Assembly: GCF_000961885.1 (NCBI RefSeq)
Contig: NZ_JZKH01000025.1
Span: 27,855-91,854, forward strand
Reading direction: 5' to 3'
DNA from: Streptomyces rubellomurinus
GTDB lineage: Bacteria > Actinomycetota > Actinomycetes > Streptomycetales > Streptomycetaceae
DNA: 64,000 nt
Made by a program: the position numbers and the translations under genes. The notes under the pieces were generated by a model. The model did not search any database, was not told the origin of the DNA, and saw only the letters and a program-made list of their open reading frames with translations. Within the stretch, counting starts at the first letter, position 1. Every line of letters starts with the position of its first letter. Shown here piece by piece: positions 1-7,317 of the stretch.

Positions 1-752
1 TGGCCGGGCTCGCCCGCGAGACCAGCACCATCCGGCTCGGCACCCTGATGACCGCCGCCACCTTCCGGCTGCCCGGCGTCACCGCGATCCAGGTCGCCCA
101 GGTCGACGCGATGAGCGGCGGCCGGGTCGAGTTCGGCCTCGGCGCCGGCTGGTACGGGGACGAGCACACCGCCTACGGCATCCCCTTCCCCAAGGCGCGG
201 TTCGGCCGGCTGGAGGAGCAGCTGGCGATCATCACCGGCCTGTGGAACACCAAGCTCGGCGACACCTTCGACTTCGCCGGCGAGTACTACACGCTGACCG
301 ACTCGCCCGCGCTGCCCAAGCCCGCCCAGGACCACATCCCGGTGCTCGTCGGCGGCCTCGGCGCCCGGCGCACCCCGGCGCTGGCCGCGCGCTTCGCCGA
401 CGAGTTCAACCTGCCGTTCGCGTCCGCCGAGGACAGTGCCGTCCAGTTCGGCCGGGTGAAGGCCGCCGTCGAGCAGGCCGGCCGCCGGGCCGACGACCTG
501 GTCTACTCCAACGCCCTGGTCGCCTGCGTCGGCCGCGACGACGCCGAGGTGGCCCGCCGGGCCGCCGTCATCGGCCGCGACGTGGACGAACTGAAGGCCA
601 ACGGCCTGGCCGGCACCCCGGCCGAGGTCGCGGAGAAGATCGCCCGGTACGCGGCGGTCGGCACCGAGCGGATCTACCTGCAGATCCTCGACCTGCACGA
701 CCTCGACCACCTGGAGCTGATCGCCACCCAGCTCGCCCCGCAGCTGCCGTAG
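1..752 (+). CDS. LLM-class F420-dependent oxidoreductase, 5' end cut off
   Basis: Luciferase-like TIM-barrel oxidoreductase of the actinobacterial F420 type; such enzymes pass hydride between coenzyme F420 and small substrates in the cytoplasm. The reading frame is open from the first base, so the N-terminal strand and start codon lie outside the window. About 250 residues remain. Family hallmarks are the 'TIRLGTLMT' strand, the '[19 protein letters not shown]' segment that lines the flavin/F420 pocket, and the C-terminal '[24 protein letters not shown]' helix-strand. FMN-dependent relatives share the fold, so the cofactor is inferred. The substrate cannot be predicted. No close neighbour suggests a pathway. 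Confidence 0.85.
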   Translation, partial: AGLARETSTIRLGTLMTAATFRLPGVTAIQVAQVDAMSGGRVEFGLGAGWYGDEHTAYGIPFPKARFGRLEEQLAIITGLWNTKLGDTFDFAGEYYTLTDSPALPKPAQDHIPVLVGGLGARRTPALAARFADEFNLPFASAEDSAVQFGRVKAAVEQAGRRADDLVYSNALVACVGRDDAEVARRAAVIGRDVDELKANGLAGTPAEVAEKIARYAAVGTERIYLQILDLHDLDHLELIATQLAPQLP

Positions 753-844
753 GGGTCTGCGCCCCTGCCGTCTGACCTCGGGTCTTTACTCGGACTTGGG
801 AATGCGCGATGCTCCCGGGAGGGAGAACGGCAGGGGGAGCGAGG

Positions 845-1504
845 GTGACCGGGACGGGAACGGCGCGGGCGGCGGTGCCCCGGGTGCCGCCGCCCCGCGC
901 CGCGGACGGGCGCACGGGGTTCGAGGGGCGGGTCGTCCGGGCCGGCCGGCACGAGCTGCGCGGGCCGGGCCCGGTCGCCCTGCACTACCCGGCGGGCGAC
1001 CTGCTGGTGGTCACCGGTCTGCCCGGCAGCGGCAAGAGCACCCTGATGCGCCGCTGCGTGCGCGCGCCGCTGGTCGACTCCCAGCTCGTCCGCGAGGAGT
1101 ACGCGGCGCGCCTGCCCGCCCGCCTCCCGTACGCGCTCTACCGGCCGCTCGCCCGGCTCGCGCACTACCGGCGGCTGCGCCGGGCCGTCCTGGACGGCGG
1201 GCCGCTCGCCGTGCACGACTGCGGCACGCTGCCGTTCGTCCGGGCCTGGCTCGCCCGGACCGCCGCCCGGCAGGGCCGCCGGGTGCACCTGCTGGTGCTC
1301 GACGTCGGGCCCGCCGAGGCGCGGGACGGGCAGCGCCGGCGCGGGCGCGGCGTCTCCCGCTACGCCTTCGCCCGGCACCGGGCCGCGGCGGCCCGGTTGC
1401 TGCGGGCGGCGGCCGCGGAGCCGCCGGCCGGCTGTGCGTCGGCCGTGGTACTCGACCGGGCCGCCGCGCGCGCCCTGCGGGAGATCGACTTCTCGGCGTC
1501 GTAG
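845..1504 (+). CDS. P-loop ATP-binding protein (AAA/zeta-like kinase fold)
   Basis: Small soluble P-loop NTPase of 219 residues. A Walker A motif GLPGSGKST is at about residues 58-66 after a beta strand (DLLVVT). The rest resembles zeta-toxin or polynucleotide-kinase-like proteins: '[11 protein letters not shown]' follows the P-loop, '[11 protein letters not shown]' is a possible Walker B strand, and an Arg-rich lid '[18 protein letters not shown]' follows. The GTG at 845 is chosen because GGGGAGCGAGG precedes it; an ATG at 809 in the same frame lacks a ribosome site. No antitoxin-like gene is adjacent, so a toxin role is not supported. The phosphate acceptor is unknown. Confidence 0.7.
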   Translation: MTGTGTARAAVPRVPPPRAADGRTGFEGRVVRAGRHELRGPGPVALHYPAGDLLVVTGLPGSGKSTLMRRCVRAPLVDSQLVREEYAARLPARLPYALYRPLARLAHYRRLRRAVLDGGPLAVHDCGTLPFVRAWLARTAARQGRRVHLLVLDVGPAEARDGQRRRGRGVSRYAFARHRAAAARLLRAAAAEPPAGCASAVVLDRAAARALREIDFSAS

Positions 1505-1620
1505 TCTCGGCGGGTCCGCGGCCCCGGGGGCCCGCGCCGAGCGCCGCCGAGTGCCGCCGGGCGGGACCGGGGTGCGGCCGATCCTCCGTCGGATTCCCCG
1601 TCTCCTCGTCAGGAGCGCAG

Positions 1621-2631
1621 ATGCGCCGTACTCCCCGGGTGCGCCCGCGTGCCACCCGTGCCACCCGTCTGTTCCCCTGCGCCGCCGCGCTGGTCGCCGC
1701 GGCCGGCCTGAGCCAGTTCGCCGCGCCGGCCGCGCACCACGCGGCCGCGGCGACCGCGGCGGCGGTCTGCGACGGCACCGGCGCGGATGCCGCCGATGCC
1801 GCGGACGCCGCCGACGCCGGCGCGCGGAAGCCGGCCGGCGGGCCGTCCGGGAAGGATCCGAACGCGGTGGACGCCACCCGGGCCCGGGCCATGCAGGCCG
1901 ACCTCGACGAACGGCTGGCCCGGCTCGGCTCCGCCCACGTCCCGCTCGCCGCCGTGCCGACCACCGTCCCGGTGTACGTCCACGTGATCCACTCCGGGGA
2001 GGCCGGCCGGCTCGCCCAGGGCGCCGTCGACGCCCAGATCGACCACCTGAACGCCACCTACGGCGGCCAGGGCGAGGGCAACACCGACACCCGCTTCCAC
2101 TTCGAACTGGCCGGCACCGACTGGACCGACAACGCCGGCTGGTACAACGGCGTCACCCCCGGCTCAGCGGCCGAGAAGGCGATGAAGCAGGCCCTGCACC
2201 GGGGCGACCAGGGCACCCTCAACCTCTACACCGCCCACCTCGGCCAGTCCCTGCTCGGCTGGGCGACCTTCCCGAACGCCTACCGCTCCGACCCGGCCGA
2301 CGACGGCGTCGTCGTGCTCGACGCCTCGCTGCCCGGCGGCTCCGCCACCCACTACGACCAGGGCAACACCGCCACCCACGAGACCGGCCACTGGCTCGGC
2401 CTCTTCCACACCTTCCAGGGCGGCTGCCTGGGCCCGGGCGACTACGTCGACGACACCCCGCCCGAGCGCAGCGCCGCCTACGGCTGCCCCGAGGGCCGCC
2501 ACACCTGCGCCGGGCCCGGCCTCGACCCGATCCACAACTTCATGGACTACAGCTACGACTCCTGCATGACCCAGTTCACCCCGGGCCAGGCGCAGCGGAT
2601 GGCGAACGCCTGGGCGGCGTACCGGAGCTGA
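1621..2631 (+). CDS. Secreted zinc metalloprotease, M43 (cytophagalysin/pappalysin) family
   Basis: Exported zinc endopeptidase of 336 residues. The N-terminus has several Arg, a hydrophobic stretch and Ala-rich cleavage region ending about residue 45, a clear Sec signal. The catalytic motif [11 protein letters not shown] (residues 253-263) is the extended HExxHxxGxxH zinc site, and 'FMDYS' near residue 307 is the Met-turn of the metzincin fold. Cysteines around 'GGCLGPGD', '[10 protein letters not shown]' and 'YDSCM' fit the disulfides of M43B enzymes. An Ala/Asp repeat ([10 protein letters not shown]) links signal and mature domain. AGGAG at 1611-1615 supports the ATG at 1621. Probably degrades external protein for nutrition. 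Confidence 0.92.
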   Translation: MRRTPRVRPRATRATRLFPCAAALVAAAGLSQFAAPAAHHAAAATAAAVCDGTGADAADAADAADAGARKPAGGPSGKDPNAVDATRARAMQADLDERLARLGSAHVPLAAVPTTVPVYVHVIHSGEAGRLAQGAVDAQIDHLNATYGGQGEGNTDTRFHFELAGTDWTDNAGWYNGVTPGSAAEKAMKQALHRGDQGTLNLYTAHLGQSLLGWATFPNAYRSDPADDGVVVLDASLPGGSATHYDQGNTATHETGHWLGLFHTFQGGCLGPGDYVDDTPPERSAAYGCPEGRHTCAGPGLDPIHNFMDYSYDSCMTQFTPGQAQRMANAWAAYRS

Positions 2632-2674
2632 TCCCGGGCCGGGCCATGGGGGACCACTCGAAGGAGAACACGCA

Positions 2675-3124
2675 ATGAGCACCGACCCCCGGATCGTCGT
2701 CGGCGTGGACGGCTCGCCCGCCTCGGAGCAGGCACTGCGCTGGGCGATCGACTACGCGCGGGCCGTCCACGGCACCGTCCACGCCGTCGCCGCGTGGGAG
2801 TACCCGGCCTTCTACGGCTGGAGCGGGCCGAGCGTCGTGCCCGCCGAGGCCTTCAACCCCGAGGAACTGGCCCGCCAGGCCCTCGCCGAGAGCATCGCCA
2901 AGGTCGCCGGCGAGGACCCGGGCGTGCGCATCACCCGGAGCCTGGTGCCCGGCAACGCCGTCCAGGCCCTGCTGGAGGCCGCCCGCGGCGCCGCGCTGCT
3001 GGTCGTCGGCAGCCGCGGCCTCGGCGGCTTCTCCGGCGTGCTGCTCGGCTCGGTCAGCCGCCACCTCGTCGAGCACGCGCCCTGCCCCGTCACCGTCGTG
3101 CGGGAGGGCCAGGCCGCCGAGTAG
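2675..3124 (+). CDS. Universal stress protein (UspA family)
   Basis: Single-domain UspA protein of 149 residues. The N-terminal strand IVVGVDGSPASEQAL and the C-terminal nucleotide loop G-x2-G-x9-GS ('GSRGLGGFSGVLLGS', near residues 111-125) fit the ATP-binding Usp subclass. 'CPVTVV' forms the last strand. AAGGAGAA precedes the ATG by 6 nt. It lies 43 nt after the metalloprotease, but the two are probably not functionally linked. In actinobacteria such proteins are commonly induced in stationary phase or hypoxia; nothing here shows its regulation. Confidence 0.93.
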   Translation: MSTDPRIVVGVDGSPASEQALRWAIDYARAVHGTVHAVAAWEYPAFYGWSGPSVVPAEAFNPEELARQALAESIAKVAGEDPGVRITRSLVPGNAVQALLEAARGAALLVVGSRGLGGFSGVLLGSVSRHLVEHAPCPVTVVREGQAAE

Positions 3125-3171
3125 CCGACCCTGGTGGCACGCCGGGCCGCCGCGCGGTGGAGGATGGAGAC

Positions 3172-4017
3172 ATGCCAGAAGGTGACTCCGTCTACCGCGC
3201 GGCGGCCCGGCTGCGCGAGGCCCTCGCCGGGCAGCCGCTGACCCACGCCGAGCTCCGCGTCCCCGCGCACGCCACCGCCGCCCTCGCCGGCCGGCGGGTG
3301 CTCGACGTCACCCCGCGCGGCAAGCACCTGCTGACCCGCCTCGAAGGCGGCCTCACCCTGCACACCCACCTGCGGATGGACGGCCGCTGGGAGGTCTACC
3401 GCCCCGGCGAGCGCTGGACCGGCGGCCCCGCCCACCAGATCCGCGTCGTCCTCGGCACCGACCGGGGCACCGCGATCGGCTACCGGATGCCCGTCGTCGA
3501 ACTGCTGCGCACCGCCGACGAGCAGCGGATCGTCGGCCACCTCGGCCCCGACCTGCTCGGCCCCGACTGGGACCCGGCCGAGGCCGTCCGCCGCCTGCTC
3601 GCCCGCCCAGCGCGCCCGCTCGTCGAAGCCCTGCTCGACCAGCGCAACCTCGCCGGGATCGGCAACGTCTACGCCAACGAGCTGTGCTTCGTCGCCGGCG
3701 TCACGCCGTGGACCGAGGTCGGCGAACTCCCGCACCCCGACCGGCTGGTGGAGCGCGCCAGGGCGATGCTGGAGGCGAACAAGCTGCGCCCCGGGCACGT
3801 CACCACCGGCGACACCCGGCCCGGCTACCAGCACTGGGTCTACGGCCGCGCCGGGCGGCCCTGCCCGCGCTGCGTCACACCGGTCCTGACGGGCCGCCAG
3901 GGGGTGGCCCCGCGGGACCGGGCGGTGTTCTGGTGCCCGTTCTGCCAGCGCGGGCCGGCCCCGGCGGGTGCGGCGGCCGGCCGGCCGCCGCGCGGCGGCA
4001 CGGGGCGCCGCCCCTGA
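3172..4017 (+). CDS. Fpg/Nei-family DNA glycosylase (Nei2-like)
   Basis: Base-excision repair enzyme that removes oxidised bases and nicks the abasic site. It starts MPEGDSVYRAA, giving the processed Pro2 nucleophile and Glu3 typical of the Nei branch. Lys51 in 'PRGKHLL' matches the conserved catalytic lysine. The helix-two-turn-helix is seen as 'DQRNLAGIGNVYANELCF' near residues 155-175. A C-terminal zinc finger has CPRC and CPFC pairs at about residues 231-258. Length 281 residues, with an Arg/Gly-rich tail. A GAGGAT box sits 6 nt before the ATG, so the mRNA may be leaderless. Closer to actinobacterial Nei2 than to MutM (MPELPEV). Confidence 0.9.
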   Translation: MPEGDSVYRAAARLREALAGQPLTHAELRVPAHATAALAGRRVLDVTPRGKHLLTRLEGGLTLHTHLRMDGRWEVYRPGERWTGGPAHQIRVVLGTDRGTAIGYRMPVVELLRTADEQRIVGHLGPDLLGPDWDPAEAVRRLLARPARPLVEALLDQRNLAGIGNVYANELCFVAGVTPWTEVGELPHPDRLVERARAMLEANKLRPGHVTTGDTRPGYQHWVYGRAGRPCPRCVTPVLTGRQGVAPRDRAVFWCPFCQRGPAPAGAAAGRPPRGGTGRRP

Positions 4018-4059
4018 CGAGCCGGCGAGCCGCGGCCGTTGTCCTGGTCGCGGTCGTGG

Positions 4060-4443
4060 TCACGGCCGCGACGGACTGCCGATCCGCAGCAGGTTCCCGC
4101 TGCGGTCCACGAGGGCGAACTCCCGCATGCGGTACGGGGTGTCGGTCGGCTCCGTCAGACGGCTGCCGGTGGCTTCGTCGGCGGGGACGCCGATCCGGGC
4201 CCACGCCCGGTGGAGGGCGTCCGCGTCCTCCACGTGGACGTAGCAGCTGCCGGCCGTGGCCAGCGGGTCCACCCGGGGGTCGTACCGGAAGTGCAGTTCC
4301 ACGGACCCGCGGACCACGATCGCGTAGCCGTCCGCGAGCCAGGTGCCGCGGGGCTCGAAGCCCAGGCGGCCGTAGAAGGCGAGCGTCTCGTCCAGGTCCC
4401 GGCTCGGCAGGACGGGCACCGCGTGTTCGTTCACCCGGCCCAC
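4060..4443 (-). CDS. VOC-family (glyoxalase/bleomycin-resistance-like) protein
   Basis: Vicinal-oxygen-chelate protein of 127 residues. It has the paired beta-alpha-beta3 layout: 'HAVPVLPSRDLDETLAFYGRLGFEPRG' opens the first module and 'GSCYVHVEDADALHRAWARIG' the second, closing with 'REFALVDRSGNLLRIGSP'. The sequence is close to bleomycin-binding immunity proteins (a dimer sequestering the drug), but many such proteins in Streptomyces have no known ligand. The start may be the GTG two codons after the first ATG. It is convergent with the DNA glycosylase, 42 nt apart, with no obvious hairpin between them. Confidence 0.85.
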   Translation of the reverse strand: MGRVNEHAVPVLPSRDLDETLAFYGRLGFEPRGTWLADGYAIVVRGSVELHFRYDPRVDPLATAGSCYVHVEDADALHRAWARIGVPADEATGSRLTEPTDTPYRMREFALVDRSGNLLRIGSPSRP

Positions 4444-4464
4444 CGTAGCGGGCCGGTGGGCTCC

Positions 4465-5115
4465 CTACGGCCGCTCGACCAGGGCCGGGTGGCGCGGGTC
4501 GTCCATCCGGACGGTGAGGTCGGCGGCCTCCGCGGGGGCGGTCTCCGCCTCGTAGCGGGCGAAGGCGGGCAGGGTCCACTGCTGGTCGGCGGGGGTTCGG
4601 CGGGCCAGCGCGGCCGGGGTGAGCGCCAGGTGGACGGTCAGCTCCAGCGGCAGCCAGCGGCCGAGCAGCAGCGGGCCGTCGAGCAACAGCACGCCGCCGG
4701 GCGGGAGTTGGTGGTACGCGGCGCGGGTCGAACGGTCGGTGACCGGGTCGCGCAGCGTGGGCAGCACCCGGCCGGTGCCGCCCGGCTCCAGCGGGTCCAG
4801 CACCTCGCGCAGCAGGGCGCCGTCGTCGAGCCACAGGTCGTGGAAGGCGTCCGCGTCGTGACGGCCGTACTCCAGCCGGATCGAGGCCGGGCGCAGGAAG
4901 TCGGCCGCCGACACCCGGAAGGACGGGCGGCCGCGCAGCCGCAGCGGCTCCACCAGGGCGTCGGCCAGCGCGCCGGGCCGGGCGGGCCCGGCGCCGTCCA
5001 CCGCCACCCGCAGCCACCGCTGCCCGGCGCCGGGCAGGCCTGCTCCGGGCAGCCCGGCGATCCGCTCGGCGAGCAGCTCGACCAGTCGGTCGGGGGAGAT
5101 CGGGCGGACCCGCAT
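4465..5115 (-). CDS. Uridine-kinase-like protein with a degenerate P-loop
   Basis: 216-residue protein with the overall order of uridine/nucleoside kinases: 'WLRVAVDG' strand, a P-loop position, 'SAADFLRPASIRLEYGRHDADAFHDLWLD' (substrate-binding region), 'GGVLLLDGPLLLG' (Walker B-like strand), then a lid and C-terminal helix. The expected GxxxxGK(S/T) is replaced by DGAGPARPGALADAL, without the phosphate-binding Lys and Ser/Thr. It is therefore probably not a normal ATP-dependent kinase. Its ATG overlaps the stop of the upstream beta-propeller gene by one base (TGATG), so the two are translationally coupled. A binding or scaffolding role with that membrane protein is inference. Confidence 0.7.
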   Translation of the reverse strand: MRVRPISPDRLVELLAERIAGLPGAGLPGAGQRWLRVAVDGAGPARPGALADALVEPLRLRGRPSFRVSAADFLRPASIRLEYGRHDADAFHDLWLDDGALLREVLDPLEPGGTGRVLPTLRDPVTDRSTRAAYHQLPPGGVLLLDGPLLLGRWLPLELTVHLALTPAALARRTPADQQWTLPAFARYEAETAPAEAADLTVRMDDPRHPALVERP

Positions 5116-6473
5116 CAGGCCGTGCCGCCCGTCCCGGAGCCGCCCTCGTGCAGGGGGAGGGCGTGCAGCACGTCGTCGTGGCCCGCGTAGAGGCGGTCGG
5201 CGTCGGCGGCGAGGGTCCAGACGTCCCGGCCGGGGCCGGAGTCGCGGAAGTTCCAGCGCAGCCGGCCGTTCGCGGTGTCCACCGCGCAGACCCCGCCGGC
5301 CGCCGGGCCGGGGACGAACAGGGTGCCGCCGGCGACCACCGGGTGGCTGCGCCGGTCCAGCAGGAACGGCATCCGGCAGCTCCAGCGCAGCGCGCCGGTG
5401 GCCGCGTCGTGCGCGGTGACCACGCCGTTGTCGCGCGGCAGGTAGAGCTGCCCGCCGTCCGGGACGGGCGGCATCGACTGCCAGGACTCGCCCCGCGCCG
5501 GGCCGTACGTCCAGACCTGCTCGCCGGTGGGGCTCAGCGCGCGGATCCCGCCGGTGCCGTCCTGGAGGAGGAAGTGCTTCGGGCCGGCGGTGCACCAGCC
5601 CGAGCCCGGGGAGGTCCACAGCTCCCGGCCGTCCGCGGCGTCCCGGACCACCAGCTGGGTGCGCTCGCCGAGGCCGCGCGAGCAGGCCACCCGGCCGCCG
5701 TCGGCCGGGCTCACGGCGACGATCTGCTCGTCGTCCGTGGTGCGGACGGTCCACAGCAGCGCGCGGTCGGCGAGGCGCAGCGCGAAGAGGCGGTCCACGG
5801 ACGGTTCGTTGCCGCGGTAGGGGCCCCAGGCGTAGCCGTACAGCACGCCGTCCGCGCAGACGGACAGCCCGGGGCCGCCCAGGCCGCCGCTCTGCCCGTC
5901 GGCCAGCTCCTCCGGCAGCGGCAGGCTCCAGTCGCCGGCCGGGTCGGTGAGGTGGCGGGCGTCGAGGTGGCCGGGGGAGGTGAGGGTGAAGAGGTGCTGC
6001 GGGCCGAGCAGGACCTTGGGGCGCGGCGTGACGTCGCTCGGCCAGCCCGGCTGCGGCGGCGGGTCGAAGACCACCAGCCGGGCGGCGCCGCCGGTGGCCG
6101 GGTCCAGCACCTGCAGGCCGGCCTTGGACAGGTAGAGCGGGCGCTCCGGCGGGCGGGGCAGCCGCTCGGGGGTCATCGGCTCGGCGCCCCGGTACGTCCA
6201 CAGCGGCGTCGGGCCGGACAGCGCGGTCGGCTGCGGCTTCGTCGGCGCGGGCGCGGGGCCGTCCGGCTCGGCGGCCGCACGGGTCAGGGCCCACACGGCC
6301 GCGCCGGCCGCCAGCGCCCCGGCCCCGAGCAGCAGCCTGCGGCGGGTGGGCCGCGGCCGGTCGTCGCCGATCACGTCCCCGGGCTCGCCGCCGCCGGTGC
6401 CGTCCACCTCGGCCTCCCACTGCCACGCCGCGTCCTGATCCTGCGCGGGCCCTCCGGACGACGGCGACTGCAT
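5115..6473 (-). CDS. Membrane-anchored PQQ-like beta-propeller protein
   Basis: 452-residue protein with a short cytoplasmic N-terminus (Gln/Asp/Glu-rich), an Arg cluster RPRPTRRR, one transmembrane segment (LLLGAGALAAGAAVWAL) and an outward-facing domain. The domain carries repeated blades of the PQQ-enzyme type: 'GRELWTSPGSG', 'GALRWSCRMP', 'GRLRWNFRDS'. No dehydrogenase residues or quinone-ring Cys pair were recognised, so it is probably a sensor or scaffold rather than an enzyme. In Streptomyces this tail often occurs on Ser/Thr kinases; here no kinase domain is present. The ATG at 6473 has GGGGGAAG 11 nt upstream; an in-frame ATG at 6494 is possible. Confidence 0.78.
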   Translation of the reverse strand: MQSPSSGGPAQDQDAAWQWEAEVDGTGGGEPGDVIGDDRPRPTRRRLLLGAGALAAGAAVWALTRAAAEPDGPAPAPTKPQPTALSGPTPLWTYRGAEPMTPERLPRPPERPLYLSKAGLQVLDPATGGAARLVVFDPPPQPGWPSDVTPRPKVLLGPQHLFTLTSPGHLDARHLTDPAGDWSLPLPEELADGQSGGLGGPGLSVCADGVLYGYAWGPYRGNEPSVDRLFALRLADRALLWTVRTTDDEQIVAVSPADGGRVACSRGLGERTQLVVRDAADGRELWTSPGSGWCTAGPKHFLLQDGTGGIRALSPTGEQVWTYGPARGESWQSMPPVPDGGQLYLPRDNGVVTAHDAATGALRWSCRMPFLLDRRSHPVVAGGTLFVPGPAAGGVCAVDTANGRLRWNFRDSGPGRDVWTLAADADRLYAGHDDVLHALPLHEGGSGTGGTA

Positions 6474-6628
6474 ACCGGTTCTCGCTTCCCCCATGGGCGA
6501 CCCGAACCGCCGCCCCTCGCCGGCCGAGGATATCGAACGGCCGCGAACCACCCGAAACCTCACCCTCCGGGTGCACTACGGTGGGTCTCACAGCACCGGC
6601 CCGCCCAGCGACTCAGGGGAGGTACGCA

Positions 6629-7195
6629 GTGACGGCCGAGATGATCGCACCCGAGTGGATGCACCGGCAGATCACCAGCGAGGAGTACGACTCCTGGACC
6701 GCGGAGCAGTGCGCGGGCATCGAGATCGTCGACGGGATGGTGGTCGTGAGCCCGAGCGCGTCGAAGCGGCACAACAGGCTTGCGCGGCTCCTGGCGAACG
6801 CCCTGGACGAGGCGGGCGGCTCGGAGTGGAACGCCGACACGGACTTCGACGTCCGGCTGCAGGACGTGCCGCTCAACAACCGCCGCCCCGACGTGGGGGT
6901 CTATCGCGCGGACACGATCGACAAGTCGCCGACCAGACCCGAGGACGTGCTGCTGCTCGTCGAGGTCGTCTCGCCGGGCTCGGAGACCACCGACCGGGTG
7001 GTCAAGCTCGCCCAGTACGCGCAGGCCGGGATCCCCTTCTACTGGCGGATCGAGCAGGCGGTCGGCCGGGTGCCGGTCGTCCACACCTACGTGCTGGACG
7101 AGGCGAGCCGGGCGTACCGGGCGGGGGAGCTGTTCGCCGGGCGGGTGGCGGCCGTGGTGCCGTACCCGGTGGAGGTCGACCTCGGCTCGGTGTGA
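6629..7195 (+). CDS. Uma2-family (DUF820) PD-(D/E)xK nuclease-like protein
   Basis: 188-residue Uma2-family protein. 'GIEIVDGMVVV' and 'NRRPDVGVYRAD' carry the acidic pocket, and 'LLLVEVVSPGSETTDRVVKLAQYAQAGIPFYWRIE' provides the E-x-V-S motif and following Lys of the restriction-endonuclease-like fold. The family is greatly expanded in cyanobacteria and streptomycetes and its biology is largely unknown; nuclease activity is predicted only from the fold. The GTG start has AGGGGAGG 6 nt upstream. A second member is at 38340-38909. Codon use matches its neighbours. Confidence 0.88.
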   Translation: MTAEMIAPEWMHRQITSEEYDSWTAEQCAGIEIVDGMVVVSPSASKRHNRLARLLANALDEAGGSEWNADTDFDVRLQDVPLNNRRPDVGVYRADTIDKSPTRPEDVLLLVEVVSPGSETTDRVVKLAQYAQAGIPFYWRIEQAVGRVPVVHTYVLDEASRAYRAGELFAGRVAAVVPYPVEVDLGSV

Positions 7196-7282
7196 GGGCC
7201 GGGTCCGGGGGGGGGGTCGGGGCGCCCGGTGTGTCGGGGCGCGCGGGGCGGGGTGGGACTTCCGGGGCGCGCGGGGCTCGTC

Positions 7283-7317
7283 TTGACACCGTTCCGGGCC
7301 CGGCGTAGCAAAAGAGC
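7283..7317 (+). promoter_or_regulatory. Probable leaderless promoter of the SpoIIE-type phosphatase
   Basis: TTGACA at 7283-7288, a 17-nt spacer and TAGCAA at 7306-7311. Six bases then separate the box from the ATG at 7318, so transcription is expected to begin at or next to the start codon. There is no Shine-Dalgarno sequence. The -35 match is perfect; the -10 box lacks the final T, so strength is uncertain. Confidence 0.5.

Noticed and set aside
809..1504. Toxin-antitoxin pair based on the zeta-like P-loop protein
   Set aside because: No small antitoxin-like gene is adjacent and the zeta-specific residues are not clear.
796..1620. Extension of the metalloprotease frame upstream to 796
   Set aside because: It overlaps the P-loop gene in another frame; signal peptide and AGGAG site place the start at 1621.
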